Below the pieces are notes generated by a model. That model worked only from the letters and a program-made list of their open reading frames with translations. It did not search any database and was not told the DNA's origin. 64,000 bases of DNA from NCBI RefSeq assembly GCF_036075115.1, contig NZ_CP107958.1:682001-746000 (forward strand). The letters run 5' to 3'. Positions 17,066 through 25,231 of this stretch are shown here, one piece after another (the stretch's first letter is position 1; the number at the start of each line of letters is the position of its first letter). Origin of the DNA: Streptomyces sp. NBC_00377. GTDB lineage: Bacteria; Actinomycetota; Actinomycetes; Streptomycetales; Streptomycetaceae. The position numbers were made by a program, and so were the translations under genes.

Positions 17066-17849
17066 GCTCCTGTGCCCGGTCCCGACCGTCCACCGTGCGC
17101 TGCACGCACCGCCGAAGGACCGTCAGGAACTCCGGGGTCCGCCATGGCCCCATGTCGACCTGGCCGGTGTCGTCCACGCCGAGGTCCTGCATGTCGTAAC
17201 GGCCGCGGCAGTGGCCGAGGGTGAAGTAGCAGACCTCGCCCCGACCGTGCCGCCTGAGGTACAGCACGGGGCGGGGTGCGTCGTCGAGGGCGGCCGTGTC
17301 GCCCTCCGCGAAACCGCGGCACGGGCCCGTGTACTCGGCGTGCAGCAGCACCTCGAGCTCTCCGTGCAGCTCGCACACGTACAGCTCGTCGGTGACCGTG
17401 AACGGTTCGATCCCGGCGACCAGCGGATGACCGGGCCGGGTGACGCGGACCTCGTACGGCTCGATCGGCGGGTGGGCCAGGAACTGGCTGCCGAGCACCT
17501 GTGCCAGCGGCCCGAGGAGCCGTGGTGTCGCGAAGATCCGCGCCCCGTCACTCCTCGACGGCTCGATCACCGAGTTGGTGCCGTGCAGGGCGAGCCAGCG
17601 TCCGCCCCGCTCGACGAAGCGGGCCAGCGCGGCCCGCTGGGCCGGGCGCGGCCGGACGTCGCAGGTGTAGGTGACCAGCAGGTCGGCCCGGTCGAGTGCG
17701 TCCAGGCAGTCGTAGTCCTGGTGCACGGTGGTGCGGACCCGCGGATGCTCACCGAGCAGTTCCAGCAGCCGCAGCCGCGCATGGTCGAAGTCGTGCCAGC
17801 GGCCGCCGCAGACGAGTACGGCGTCCAGGCGGCCGGCCGGGCCCGCCAT
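17052..17849 (-). CDS. ThuA-like domain protein
   Basis: 265-residue protein of the ThuA/trehalose-utilisation fold, a class I glutamine-amidotransferase-like domain without the catalytic Cys. Visible features are LDAVLVCGGRWHDFDHAR at the start, DLLVTYTCD, RGGRWLALHGTNS with the conserved His, and a C-terminal GEVCYFTLGHCRGRYDM. ThuA homologues are linked to oxidised sugar metabolism, but the reaction is unsettled. It follows the SDR gene by three bases on the same strand, so the two are coupled. Confidence 0.82.
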   Translation of the reverse strand: MAGPAGRLDAVLVCGGRWHDFDHARLRLLELLGEHPRVRTTVHQDYDCLDALDRADLLVTYTCDVRPRPAQRAALARFVERGGRWLALHGTNSVIEPSRSDGARIFATPRLLGPLAQVLGSQFLAHPPIEPYEVRVTRPGHPLVAGIEPFTVTDELYVCELHGELEVLLHAEYTGPCRGFAEGDTAALDDAPRPVLYLRRHGRGEVCYFTLGHCRGRYDMQDLGVDDTGQVDMGPWRTPEFLTVLRRCVQRTVDGRDRAQERAGT

Positions 17850-17852
17850 GGC

Positions 17853-18617
17853 TCAGTACTGGACGCGGGTGAGCAGCCCGCCGTCCACCACGAGGTTGAC
17901 CCCGACGCAGAAGGAGCCGGTCCGCCCGAGCAGGAACGCCACTGCCGCGGCCACGTCCTCGGCGGTGCCGTAGCGGCCGACCGGCAGCTTGGCGAGCACC
18001 TCCTCGTACACCTCCGGGCGGCTGGTGCGGATGGTCTCCCAGGCGCCGCCGGGGAAGTCGATCGGGCCGGGCGAGACGGTGTTCACGCGGATGCCCCGGG
18101 GCGCGAGGGCGTGCGCGAGGGCCGAGGCGTGCTGGACGACGGCCGCCTTGAGCGCGGAGTAGGAGTTCGCGCCGGCCGGGCGCGCCGTGTCGGAGGCGTT
18201 GGTGGTGCCGATGGCCACGACGGCTGCCCGGTCGGAGGCGTCCAGGTGCGGAAGGGCCGCCTCGACGAGTCCCGCGAAGGGGATCAGGTCTCCGCGCAGG
18301 CTGGCCTCCCAGGACTCGGGGCCCTTCACGTTGCCCGCCGACACGTTGGACACCAGCAGGTCGAGGCCGCCCAGTTCACCGGCCGCCCGCTCCACGAAGC
18401 CCGCGAGCGCCGCGGGGTCGGTGACGTCGACCGCTTCCGCGAAGACGGTCGCCCCCTCAGCCCGCAGTTCGGCGGCCGCCTTGGCCAGGTCTTCCTCACC
18501 TCTGGCGCACAGGGCCAGCGCGCAGCCCTCCGCCGCCAGCGTTACGGCGACGGCGCGCCCGATGCCCCGGCTCGCGCCGGTCACCAGCGCCTTCGCGCCC
18601 GTCAGTCCCAGATCCAT
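17853..18617 (-). CDS. SDR-family oxidoreductase
   Basis: 254-residue short-chain dehydrogenase. It has the cofactor motif VTGASRGIGRAVAV, SNVSAGN in place of NNAG, and the YxxxK pair in SYSALKAA. The tail FCVGVNLVVDGGLL is typical of 3-oxoacyl-ACP-reductase-like SDRs. I prefer ATG 18617, eight bases after AAGGAG, over the in-frame GTG nine bases upstream, which overlaps that ribosome site. An 8-bp tandem array lies immediately upstream. Confidence 0.88.
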   Translation of the reverse strand: MDLGLTGAKALVTGASRGIGRAVAVTLAAEGCALALCARGEEDLAKAAAELRAEGATVFAEAVDVTDPAALAGFVERAAGELGGLDLLVSNVSAGNVKGPESWEASLRGDLIPFAGLVEAALPHLDASDRAAVVAIGTTNASDTARPAGANSYSALKAAVVQHASALAHALAPRGIRVNTVSPGPIDFPGGAWETIRTSRPEVYEEVLAKLPVGRYGTAEDVAAAVAFLLGRTGSFCVGVNLVVDGGLLTRVQY

Positions 18618-18634
18618 GGATGTCACTCCTTCGT

Positions 18635-18698
18635 GATGGCCGGATGGCCGGATGGCCGGATGGCCGGATGGCCGGATGGCCGGATGGCCGGATGGCCG
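18635..18698. repeat. Eight perfect copies of the 8-bp unit GATGGCCG
   Basis: A 64-bp uninterrupted array of identical octamers fills the leader of the SDR gene, 18 bp upstream of its start, between it and the acyl-CoA dehydrogenase gene. The copies are identical, so the array is probably young and variable in number. It lies between two genes on the same strand and could change their spacing or the mRNA structure. Confidence 0.97.
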
Positions 18699-18767
18699 GG
18701 CGGGGTCCTCGGTCGCCGGGCAGGACCTCCGTTGCCGGCGAGAGCCCCGCGTGGCCGGGGCGGGAAC

Positions 18768-20045
18768 TCAGTTGCCGGGTTGCTGAGAGAAGGGCGCACG
18801 GTCCGCCCGCGGTTCGGGCGGCAGTTTCAGCACCCGCTCGCCGATCAGGTTGCGCTGGATCTGGTCGGTGCCGCCGGCCAGCCGGTAGCCGGGGGCGCCC
18901 AGGAGATGCTGGGTCCAGGCGAAGGCGCCCGGTTCCCCGGTGTCGGCGCTGATGCGCGCCCCCATCAGCTCGGCGGCGACCTGTCCCGTGCGGGTGAGGA
19001 GGTCGGAGGCCATGAGTTTGGTGAGTGAGGCCTCGGGACCCGGCCGTCCGCCGGCGGCGCTCGTCCGGGCGACGCGCTCCACGGTGGCCGCGCGCAGGGC
19101 GGCCCGTACGTACAGGTCGGCCAGGCGCTGGCGGACCAGTGGGTCCGAAGCGCGGTCGAGGGAGCGGGCGAGTGCCAGCACGTCCGTGAAGGTGCCGCCC
19201 TTGCGGCGGTTGCCGCTGCCTGAGGCGGTCCGCTCGAAGGCGAGGGTGGTGGTGGCGACCTCCCAGCCCTGTCCCGGCCGCCCGATCCGCAGCCGGTCCG
19301 GGACGCGTACGCCGCTGAGGAAGACCTCGTTGAAGGAGGCGCCGCCGCTCATCTGACGGATGGGCCGCACCTCCACCCCGGGGGCGTCCATGGGGATCAG
19401 GAAGGCGGTGATGCCGGCCTGTTTGACCACGTCGGGGTCGGTGCGGGCGAGCAGCAGGCCGTAGTCGGCGAACTGGGCGCCCGAGGTCCACACCTTCTGA
19501 CCGTCGATCACCCAGTCTCCGCCGCTTCCGGGTTCGCTCGAGCCGGACGTGTCCCCCTGCCCCTCCTGGCGGGCGCGGGTGCGCAGGGCCGCGAGGTCGG
19601 ATCCGGCGCCGGGTTCGCTGAAGAGCTGGCAGGCGAGCAGGTCGGTGCGCAGGAAGGCGCGGGCCTGGTCCCGGCGCTGCTCGGCCGTCCCGAACAGGGA
19701 GACAGCCATCGCGACCAGGCGCACGGTGACGCTGATCAGCTCGGTGGACGGGGGCACCTCGAAGGCCGACTCCTCCTCGGCGAACGCCGCCACGTGGGCG
19801 GCGGTCAGGCCCGCCCCGCCCTTGTCCTCGGGCAGGGTCAGCGCCTGGTAGCCGGCGTCGAAGCGGGCCCGCTGGTAGGCGCGGCAGCGCTCCAGCAGCA
19901 GGCGTTCCTCGTCCTCGGGGAGGTTGTGGAACACGGCGAGGTCGGGGGTCTCCCCGGCCGAGCCGGGTGTCCTGGCCGGTTCGAGCACGTCGGCCAGCCA
20001 CTGCCGGACCTGTGTGCGCCATGCGTCCGGATCGGGCTGGGACAT
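18768..20045 (-). CDS. Acyl-CoA dehydrogenase family protein
   Basis: 425-residue FAD enzyme that introduces an alpha,beta double bond into an acyl-CoA. Family motifs are QLFSEPGAGSDLAALRTRAR, the flavin-proximal WVIDGQKVWTSGA, GWEVATTTLAFER and the C-terminal GGTDQIQRNLIGERVLKLP. ATG 20045 follows GAGGAG. It is divergent from an acyl-CoA ligase across a 195-bp gap with an inverted repeat. Together with the ligase and thiolase it suggests CoA-ester beta-oxidation chemistry. Confidence 0.92.
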   Translation of the reverse strand: MSQPDPDAWRTQVRQWLADVLEPARTPGSAGETPDLAVFHNLPEDEERLLLERCRAYQRARFDAGYQALTLPEDKGGAGLTAAHVAAFAEEESAFEVPPSTELISVTVRLVAMAVSLFGTAEQRRDQARAFLRTDLLACQLFSEPGAGSDLAALRTRARQEGQGDTSGSSEPGSGGDWVIDGQKVWTSGAQFADYGLLLARTDPDVVKQAGITAFLIPMDAPGVEVRPIRQMSGGASFNEVFLSGVRVPDRLRIGRPGQGWEVATTTLAFERTASGSGNRRKGGTFTDVLALARSLDRASDPLVRQRLADLYVRAALRAATVERVARTSAAGGRPGPEASLTKLMASDLLTRTGQVAAELMGARISADTGEPGAFAWTQHLLGAPGYRLAGGTDQIQRNLIGERVLKLPPEPRADRAPFSQQPGN

Positions 20046-20062
20046 GGCTCCTCCTCGGGTAC

Positions 20063-20085
20063 TTACCAGATGACGGATTCAGTAA
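20063..20085. promoter_or_regulatory. Inverted repeat TTAC-N15-GTAA in a divergent promoter region
   Basis: The 195-bp divergent region between acyl-CoA dehydrogenase and acyl-CoA ligase holds TTAC-N15-GTAA close to the dehydrogenase start. The same half-sites and 15-base spacer, also preceded by AC, occur at 3265-3287 before the E1alpha operon. A shared regulator is likely but unidentified. Confidence 0.45.
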
Positions 20086-20240
20086 GGGTGGGTGGGGCGT
20101 CGATGCTCATCACCGCTGAACCATGCGGGAACGACTCCTTCCAGGATCAGAGTGTTCCGTACTTTCTTGATAAACGCTACAGTCTCCACATCCCCTCTCC
20201 CGTCGAATCGTGAGAGGACCACGGAGCCGCCGGAGGAGCC

Positions 20241-21779
20241 ATGTCGCTGCTGCCACTCGACCGTCGCGCCCAGGAGACACCCGACGAGCCCGCCGTGGTG
20301 GACGACCTGGGCGTGCTGTCCTGGGCCGGCCTGACCGACCAGGTCGGACGGGCGGCGGCCCGGCTGCTGGAGTTCGCGCCGGGCCCCGACGACCGGATCG
20401 CCGTCCTCGGTGACAACGCGATCCCGACGCTGGTGGCCCACCTGGCGGGACTGCGCGCCGGGGTGGGGACCGTGGCCGCGTCCCGGAACCTCACCTCGGG
20501 CGAACTCGTCGACCAGATCATCGACGCGGGCGTGACCGGGATCATCGCCGGACCCGCCGGCGCGGGCGCCGCCCTCGACGCGGCGCGCGAACTGGGCCTG
20601 CCGGTCGTGACGCACGGAACCCCGGCGGCCGGGCACGCCTTCGACTGGGACCTGTGGCTGGCGGCCGCGCCCATCGGCCGGCCCCTCCCGGCGGACCGGC
20701 CCGCCCGGCCTCCGCTCGTCTACACCTCCGGCACCACCGGACGGGCACGCGGGACCGAGGTGCGCTGGGTGAGCGGTCCGGTGGCCGACAGCACCGCCTA
20801 CCTCACCGCGATGTCCGCCCGGCCCGGCTTCCCGCCGGGGCCCCACCTGGTGTGCGGCCCCCTCCAGCACAACGCGCCGCTGACCTCGCTGCGGCACCTC
20901 GCGGCCGGCCGGCCGGTGGTCGTCCTCGGCAGGTACGACCCGGAGACCTTCCTCAGCCGTGTGCAGAAGTGGCAGGTCTCCTCGACGGTCATGGTGCCCA
21001 CCCACTTCCAACGGCTGCTCGCCCTCCCGGACGAGGTCCGCGCCCGGTACGACCTCTCCAGCCTGCGTCAGGTCTCCCACACCGGCTCCGCGTGCCCGCC
21101 GGACGTGAAGCGGGCCATGATCGAGTGGTTCGGTCCGGTGCTGACGGAGTCGTACGGCGCCAGCGAGGCGGGGACCGTGGCCCGCATCAGCAGCGACGAG
21201 TGGCTCGCGCACCCGGGCTCGGTCGGACGCGTCCGGCCTCCGTTCGAGGTCCTGGTCACCGATGACGACGGCACGCAACTGGCGCCCGGAGAACGCGGGT
21301 TGCTGGCCTTCCGGGCGCCCGAGGACCAAGGGGTCCGCTACCACGCCGACCCGGACAAGACCAAGGCCGCCTATCTCTCCCCCGGCGTCTTCACGCTCGG
21401 CGACATCGGCTACGTCGACGAGAACGGCTACATCTTCATCACCGACCGGGCCGCCGACGTCGTGGTCTCCGGCGGCGTGAACCTCTACCCGGCCGAGAGC
21501 GAGGCGGTCCTGCGGCAGCACCCGGCGGTCGTCGAGGTCGCGGTGATCGGCGTGCCCGACCCGGACTTCGGCGAGTCGCTGCGGGCCCTCGTCGTGGCGG
21601 CGGGGGACGAACCGCCCGCCGACGAGCTGGACGCCTTCTGCCGCGAGCGCCTCGCCGCCTACAAGTGCCCGAAGTCGTACGAGTTCGTTCCCGAGCTCCT
21701 GCGCAACGCCATGGGCAAGCTCGACAAACGCGCGATGCGCCGCCCCTACTGGAGCTCGGAACGCACCATCGCCGGCTGA
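20241..21779 (+). CDS. Acyl-CoA synthetase / AMP-dependent ligase
   Basis: 512-residue ANL-superfamily enzyme that activates a carboxylic acid as acyl-AMP and then acyl-CoA. Motifs are LVYTSGTTGRARG (P-loop-like), the A5 region LTESYGASEAG, the hinge region ITDRAADVVVSGGVNLYPAE, and the C-terminal catalytic Lys in NAMGKLDKRAM. ATG 20241 is preceded by GGAGGAG. Divergent from the acyl-CoA dehydrogenase, it leads an operon with a phosphatase, a thiolase and a reductase. The acid activated is unknown. Confidence 0.93.
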   Translation: MSLLPLDRRAQETPDEPAVVDDLGVLSWAGLTDQVGRAAARLLEFAPGPDDRIAVLGDNAIPTLVAHLAGLRAGVGTVAASRNLTSGELVDQIIDAGVTGIIAGPAGAGAALDAARELGLPVVTHGTPAAGHAFDWDLWLAAAPIGRPLPADRPARPPLVYTSGTTGRARGTEVRWVSGPVADSTAYLTAMSARPGFPPGPHLVCGPLQHNAPLTSLRHLAAGRPVVVLGRYDPETFLSRVQKWQVSSTVMVPTHFQRLLALPDEVRARYDLSSLRQVSHTGSACPPDVKRAMIEWFGPVLTESYGASEAGTVARISSDEWLAHPGSVGRVRPPFEVLVTDDDGTQLAPGERGLLAFRAPEDQGVRYHADPDKTKAAYLSPGVFTLGDIGYVDENGYIFITDRAADVVVSGGVNLYPAESEAVLRQHPAVVEVAVIGVPDPDFGESLRALVVAAGDEPPADELDAFCRERLAAYKCPKSYEFVPELLRNAMGKLDKRAMRRPYWSSERTIAG

Positions 21780-21817
21780 GCCTTCCCGACCGTTCCCCTG
21801 TGCACCCAAGGATCGTC

Positions 21818-22423
21818 ATGACCGAACTCCTCCTCATCCGGCACGGACTCCCCGTGGCAGGCGTGTTCGACCCCGGGCTGTCGCCGGAGGGCGCCGCCCA
21901 GGCCGAACGCCTCGCCGCCTGGCTCACCCACGAGGACCTCGACGCCCTCTACTCCAGCCCGTTCCTGCGGGCCAGGGAGACCGTGGCCCCCCTGGAGCGC
22001 CTCACGGGTATGACCGCCACCGTCCTGGACGACCTGCGCGAGTGGGACACGGACGTGTCCCAGCCCTACACCCCACCGGAGCAGATCGGCGCGGACGATC
22101 CCCGGGCGGCGGCGCTCGCCGAGGGACGCTTCGAGGACTTCGTGCCCGACCTCGACCGGGACGCCTTCCGCGGGCGGGCCGTGCGGGCCATGGACGCCAT
22201 CTTCGACGCGCATCCCGGCGGGCGGGTCGCGGCCGTGTGCCACGGCGGCATCACCAACACCTTTCTGGCGGCGGTGCTCGGCCTGCCCGCGATGTTCTGG
22301 TTCCACCCCGGCTACACGTCCGTCAGCCGGGTGCGGCGCATGCCCGGCGGCCGCATCGTTCTGCACTCGGTCAACGAGACGGCCCACATGATCGCCGAAC
22401 GCACCGTCGACGCGGTCGCCTGA
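21818..22423 (+). CDS. Histidine phosphatase superfamily protein
   Basis: 201-residue phosphoglycerate-mutase-like protein. The phosphorylated His is in LLLIRHGLPV near the start, the second His is in AAVCHGGITN, and YSSPFLRARET carries the conserved Arg. It starts at ATG 21818, six bases after AAGGA, 38 bp after the ligase gene. A phosphatase in a degradation operon is unexpected. Besides housekeeping roles, it could remove phosphate from an intermediate if the PEP-domain protein phosphorylates one, which is speculative. Confidence 0.88.
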   Translation: MTELLLIRHGLPVAGVFDPGLSPEGAAQAERLAAWLTHEDLDALYSSPFLRARETVAPLERLTGMTATVLDDLREWDTDVSQPYTPPEQIGADDPRAAALAEGRFEDFVPDLDRDAFRGRAVRAMDAIFDAHPGGRVAAVCHGGITNTFLAAVLGLPAMFWFHPGYTSVSRVRRMPGGRIVLHSVNETAHMIAERTVDAVA

Positions 22424-22452
22424 CCCGTCCCACACCCCAGGAGGTTTCGGTC

Positions 22453-23643
22453 ATGCCCGGATCCGTCATCGTCGCCGGAGCGAGGACACCCATCGGCAGG
22501 CTGACGGGCGCCCTCAGCACCCTGTCCGCGGTCGACCTCGGCGCCCGCGCCATCGGCTCGGCACTGGACGCCGTCCGGCTGGAGCCGGCCGCCGTGGAAG
22601 CCGTCGTCATGGGCCATGTCGTGCAGGCCGCGGCCGGCCCCAATCCGGCACGGCAGGCCGCGATCCGGGCCGGCATCCCGTTCTCCGTGCCCGCGAGCAC
22701 CGTCAACAAGCTCTGCCTGTCCGGTCTGCACGCCATCGCCCTGGCCGACCTGCTGATCGCCTCCGGCCGCCACGAGGTGGTCGTCGCGGGCGGGATGGAG
22801 TCGATGTCGGGCGCCCCGCACCTGCTGCGCGGATCACGCACCGGGTGGAAGTACGGCCCGGCCGCGGTGGAGGACGCCCTCGACCGCGACGCCCTGACCT
22901 GTGCCTTCGACGGCGTCTCCATGGGCGCGGCCACCGAGCGCTACCAGCAGCCGTTCGCCCTGACCCGGGAGGAACAGGACGAGTACAGCGCGCTCTCCCA
23001 TCAAAGGGCCGCCCGAGCCCAGGAGTCGGGCGTGCTGGCGGAGGAGATCACCCCGGTCACGGTGACCGGACGCGGCGGCGAGACCGTGGTCGACGCCGAC
23101 GAGGGCGTACGGCCGGGGAGCAGCGCCGAGAGCCTGGGCCGTCTCAGGCCCGCCTTCTCCGGCTCGGGCACCATCACCGCGGGGAACTCCTCACAGCTCT
23201 CCGACGGCGCCGCGGCGGTCGTCGTGATGAGCGCGGAGCGGGCACGGCGGGAGGGGCTGACCCCGCTCGCCGAGATCGGCGCCTACGGCACGGTCGCCGG
23301 GCCCGACCCCTCGCTGCTCGTCCAGCCGGCCGGCGCCGTCCGTGACGCCCTCGTCCGGGACGGCCGGCTGAAGGCCGCGGACCTGGACCTGTTCGAGATC
23401 AACGAGGCGTTCGCCGGAGTGGCCCTGGCCTCCGTACGGGAGCTGGACATCCCGCTGGACAGGGTGAACGTCAACGGCGGAGCGATCGCGCTCGGGCACC
23501 CGGTCGGCATGACCGGAGCCCGCCTGGTGCTGACCCTCGCGGCGGAACTGCGACGGCGCGGAGGCGGCAGCGGAGCCGCCGCCCTGTGCGGGGGCGGCGG
23601 CCAGGGCGACGCACTGTTGCTGCACGTGCCCGCGCGGGCCTGA
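22453..23643 (+). CDS. Thiolase family protein (acetyl-CoA C-acyltransferase type)
   Basis: 396-residue thiolase that cleaves 3-oxoacyl-CoA with CoA, or runs in reverse. The nucleophilic Cys lies in VNKLCLSGLHAI. The catalytic His is in NGGAIALGHPVGMTGAR and the second Cys in ALCGGGGQGDA, where GMESMSGAPHLLR is also typical. ATG 22453 follows AGGAGG. It sits between the phosphatase and reductase genes and supplies the last step expected after ligase and acyl-CoA dehydrogenase. Confidence 0.94.
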   Translation: MPGSVIVAGARTPIGRLTGALSTLSAVDLGARAIGSALDAVRLEPAAVEAVVMGHVVQAAAGPNPARQAAIRAGIPFSVPASTVNKLCLSGLHAIALADLLIASGRHEVVVAGGMESMSGAPHLLRGSRTGWKYGPAAVEDALDRDALTCAFDGVSMGAATERYQQPFALTREEQDEYSALSHQRAARAQESGVLAEEITPVTVTGRGGETVVDADEGVRPGSSAESLGRLRPAFSGSGTITAGNSSQLSDGAAAVVVMSAERARREGLTPLAEIGAYGTVAGPDPSLLVQPAGAVRDALVRDGRLKAADLDLFEINEAFAGVALASVRELDIPLDRVNVNGGAIALGHPVGMTGARLVLTLAAELRRRGGGSGAAALCGGGGQGDALLLHVPARA

Positions 23644-23662
23644 ACACGGGAGCCGAACCATC

Positions 23663-24640
23663 ATGGACACCCCACCTCCCCCGGTCGACACGACCCTCGC
23701 CGTGGCCGCCCGCACCCGGGCCGCCGACGGCGTCGTCTCCCTCACCCTGCGCCGCCCCGACGGCGGTCCGCTTCCGCCCTGGACGCCGGGCGCCCACATC
23801 GACGTGTTCCTGAACGGCGGGAACGGCAGCGGCGGTGAGCTGATCCGCCAGTACTCCCTGTGCGGGCATCCGGCGGCACGCGACGCGTGGCAGATCGCCG
23901 TGCTGCGCGAGCCGCAGAGCCGCGGCGGTTCCGCCCACGTCCACGACCACCTGCGCGAAGGCGCCACCGTCCGCGTGCGCGGACCGCGGAACAACTTTCC
24001 GCTGCGGCCCGCCGCACGTCACCTGTTCGTCGCGGGCGGCGTCGGCATCACGCCCATCCTGCCCATGGTCGAGGCCGCGGAGGCCGCGGGGGACGACTGG
24101 CGTCTGCTGTACGGCGGCCGTACCCGCACCTCCATGGCGTTCCTGGACCGTCTCGCCCGGCACGGGGACCGGGTGACGGTCCGTCCTCAGGACGAGTACG
24201 GCCTGCTGGACCTCGCCGCCCACCTCGGCTCGCCCGAGGAAGGCACCCTCGTACACGCCTGCGGTCCCGAGCCGCTGCTCCGGGCGGTGGAGGAGCAGTG
24301 CGCGGGGTGGCCGCCCGGCACCCTGGGCGTGGAGCGGTTCGCCCCCGCGCGAACGGCCGGCTCCGGCTCCGGCGAGACCTTCGAGGTGGAACTCGCCCGC
24401 TCCGGGCTCACCCTGACGGTGCCGGCGGACCGCTCGGTGCTGGAAACCCTGGAGGGGGCGGGCGTCGCGGTGGACTTCTCCTGCCGCGAGGGCACGTGCG
24501 GCACCTGCGAGACCGACGTCCTGGACGGCAGGCCCGACCACCGCGACTCGCTGCTGAGCGAGGAGGAGCGGGCGGCCGGGGACACCATGCTCATCTGCGT
24601 CTCCCGCTCGTGCGGCCCCCGCCTGGTCCTCGACCTGTAG
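23663..24640 (+). CDS. PDR-type oxidoreductase: flavin/NAD(P) reductase with C-terminal [2Fe-2S] ferredoxin domain
   Basis: 325-residue electron-transfer protein of the phthalate-dioxygenase-reductase / vanillate-demethylase-reductase class. The flavin-binding region has IRQYSLCGHP (RxYSL). The NAD domain has HLFVAGGVGITPILPM and HACGPEPLL. The C-terminal plant-type cluster is CREGTCGTCETDVL plus a final Cys in LICVSRSC. Such reductases pass electrons directly to a Rieske oxygenase, so this is a probable partner for one or both Rieske proteins although it lies in another operon. It ends the ligase-phosphatase-thiolase operon. Confidence 0.92.
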   Translation: MDTPPPPVDTTLAVAARTRAADGVVSLTLRRPDGGPLPPWTPGAHIDVFLNGGNGSGGELIRQYSLCGHPAARDAWQIAVLREPQSRGGSAHVHDHLREGATVRVRGPRNNFPLRPAARHLFVAGGVGITPILPMVEAAEAAGDDWRLLYGGRTRTSMAFLDRLARHGDRVTVRPQDEYGLLDLAAHLGSPEEGTLVHACGPEPLLRAVEEQCAGWPPGTLGVERFAPARTAGSGSGETFEVELARSGLTLTVPADRSVLETLEGAGVAVDFSCREGTCGTCETDVLDGRPDHRDSLLSEEERAAGDTMLICVSRSCGPRLVLDL

Positions 24641-24834
24641 GGGCCCTCGGGGAGCGCGCGGCCCAAGCCCCGGATTCCGTCCGCACCGCGCACGCCCGAA
24701 GCCCTTCCCGAAGCCCTTCCTGAAATCAGACATAAGTGATTAAGATGCTCGGAACCTCTGCCGGAGCTGCGGCGCCGACGTGCGCCGTGGCTGTCACTCG
24801 CCCTGCCTTCAGGCGGCTTTGTGGGAGGTGCACC

Positions 24835-25167
24835 ATGACCGGCTCAGGTTGCGAACACCCGGAAACCCCCGACTGGCGCGATCAGGCCGCGTGCGTCGGA
24901 GAGGACCCGGAGATCTTCTTCCCTCTGTCGGATCTCGCGGCTCCCGGTACGGAAGCCGCACTGGCCAGAGCGGTGTGCCGCCGCTGCGCCGTGCTCGTCG
25001 CCTGCCGGGACTGGGCGCTCGAGCACGGCGAGGACGACGGGATCTGGGGCGCCACGACGGCTGCTCAGCGCCGCACCATACGACGAGCGACGATCGAGCC
25101 GGCCCCCGCGTCCGGGCGCCGCGGTGACCGGGCGGGACAGGTCGGCGACGGCGCCCTGCCCGGCTGA
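24835..25167 (+). CDS. WhiB-like iron-sulfur transcription factor
   Basis: 110-residue actinobacterial Wbl protein. The four [4Fe-4S] cysteines follow the family spacing in QAACVGED, then CRRCAVLVAC (C-x2-C-x5-C). The sigma-contact turn is GIWGATT, where most members have two glycines (GIWGG/GVWGG). Basic residues follow in QRRTIRRATIE. ATG 24835 is preceded by GGGAGG. It stands alone; an AT-richer stretch at 24720-24750 probably holds its promoter. Target genes cannot be told from sequence. Confidence 0.9.
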   Translation: MTGSGCEHPETPDWRDQAACVGEDPEIFFPLSDLAAPGTEAALARAVCRRCAVLVACRDWALEHGEDDGIWGATTAAQRRTIRRATIEPAPASGRRGDRAGQVGDGALPG

Positions 25168-25187
25168 GGTGTGAAGCGGAGCGTGAA

Positions 25188-25211
25188 CCGGCCGGCCGTT
25201 CGTCCGGCCGG
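25188..25211. terminator. Hairpin between whiB-like and pectate lyase genes
   Basis: An 8-bp stem CCGGCCGG/CCGGCCGG with an 8-base loop, lying between two convergent genes. Confidence 0.55.
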
Positions 25212-25231
25212 CCCGGGCACCGCCCTTCCGG

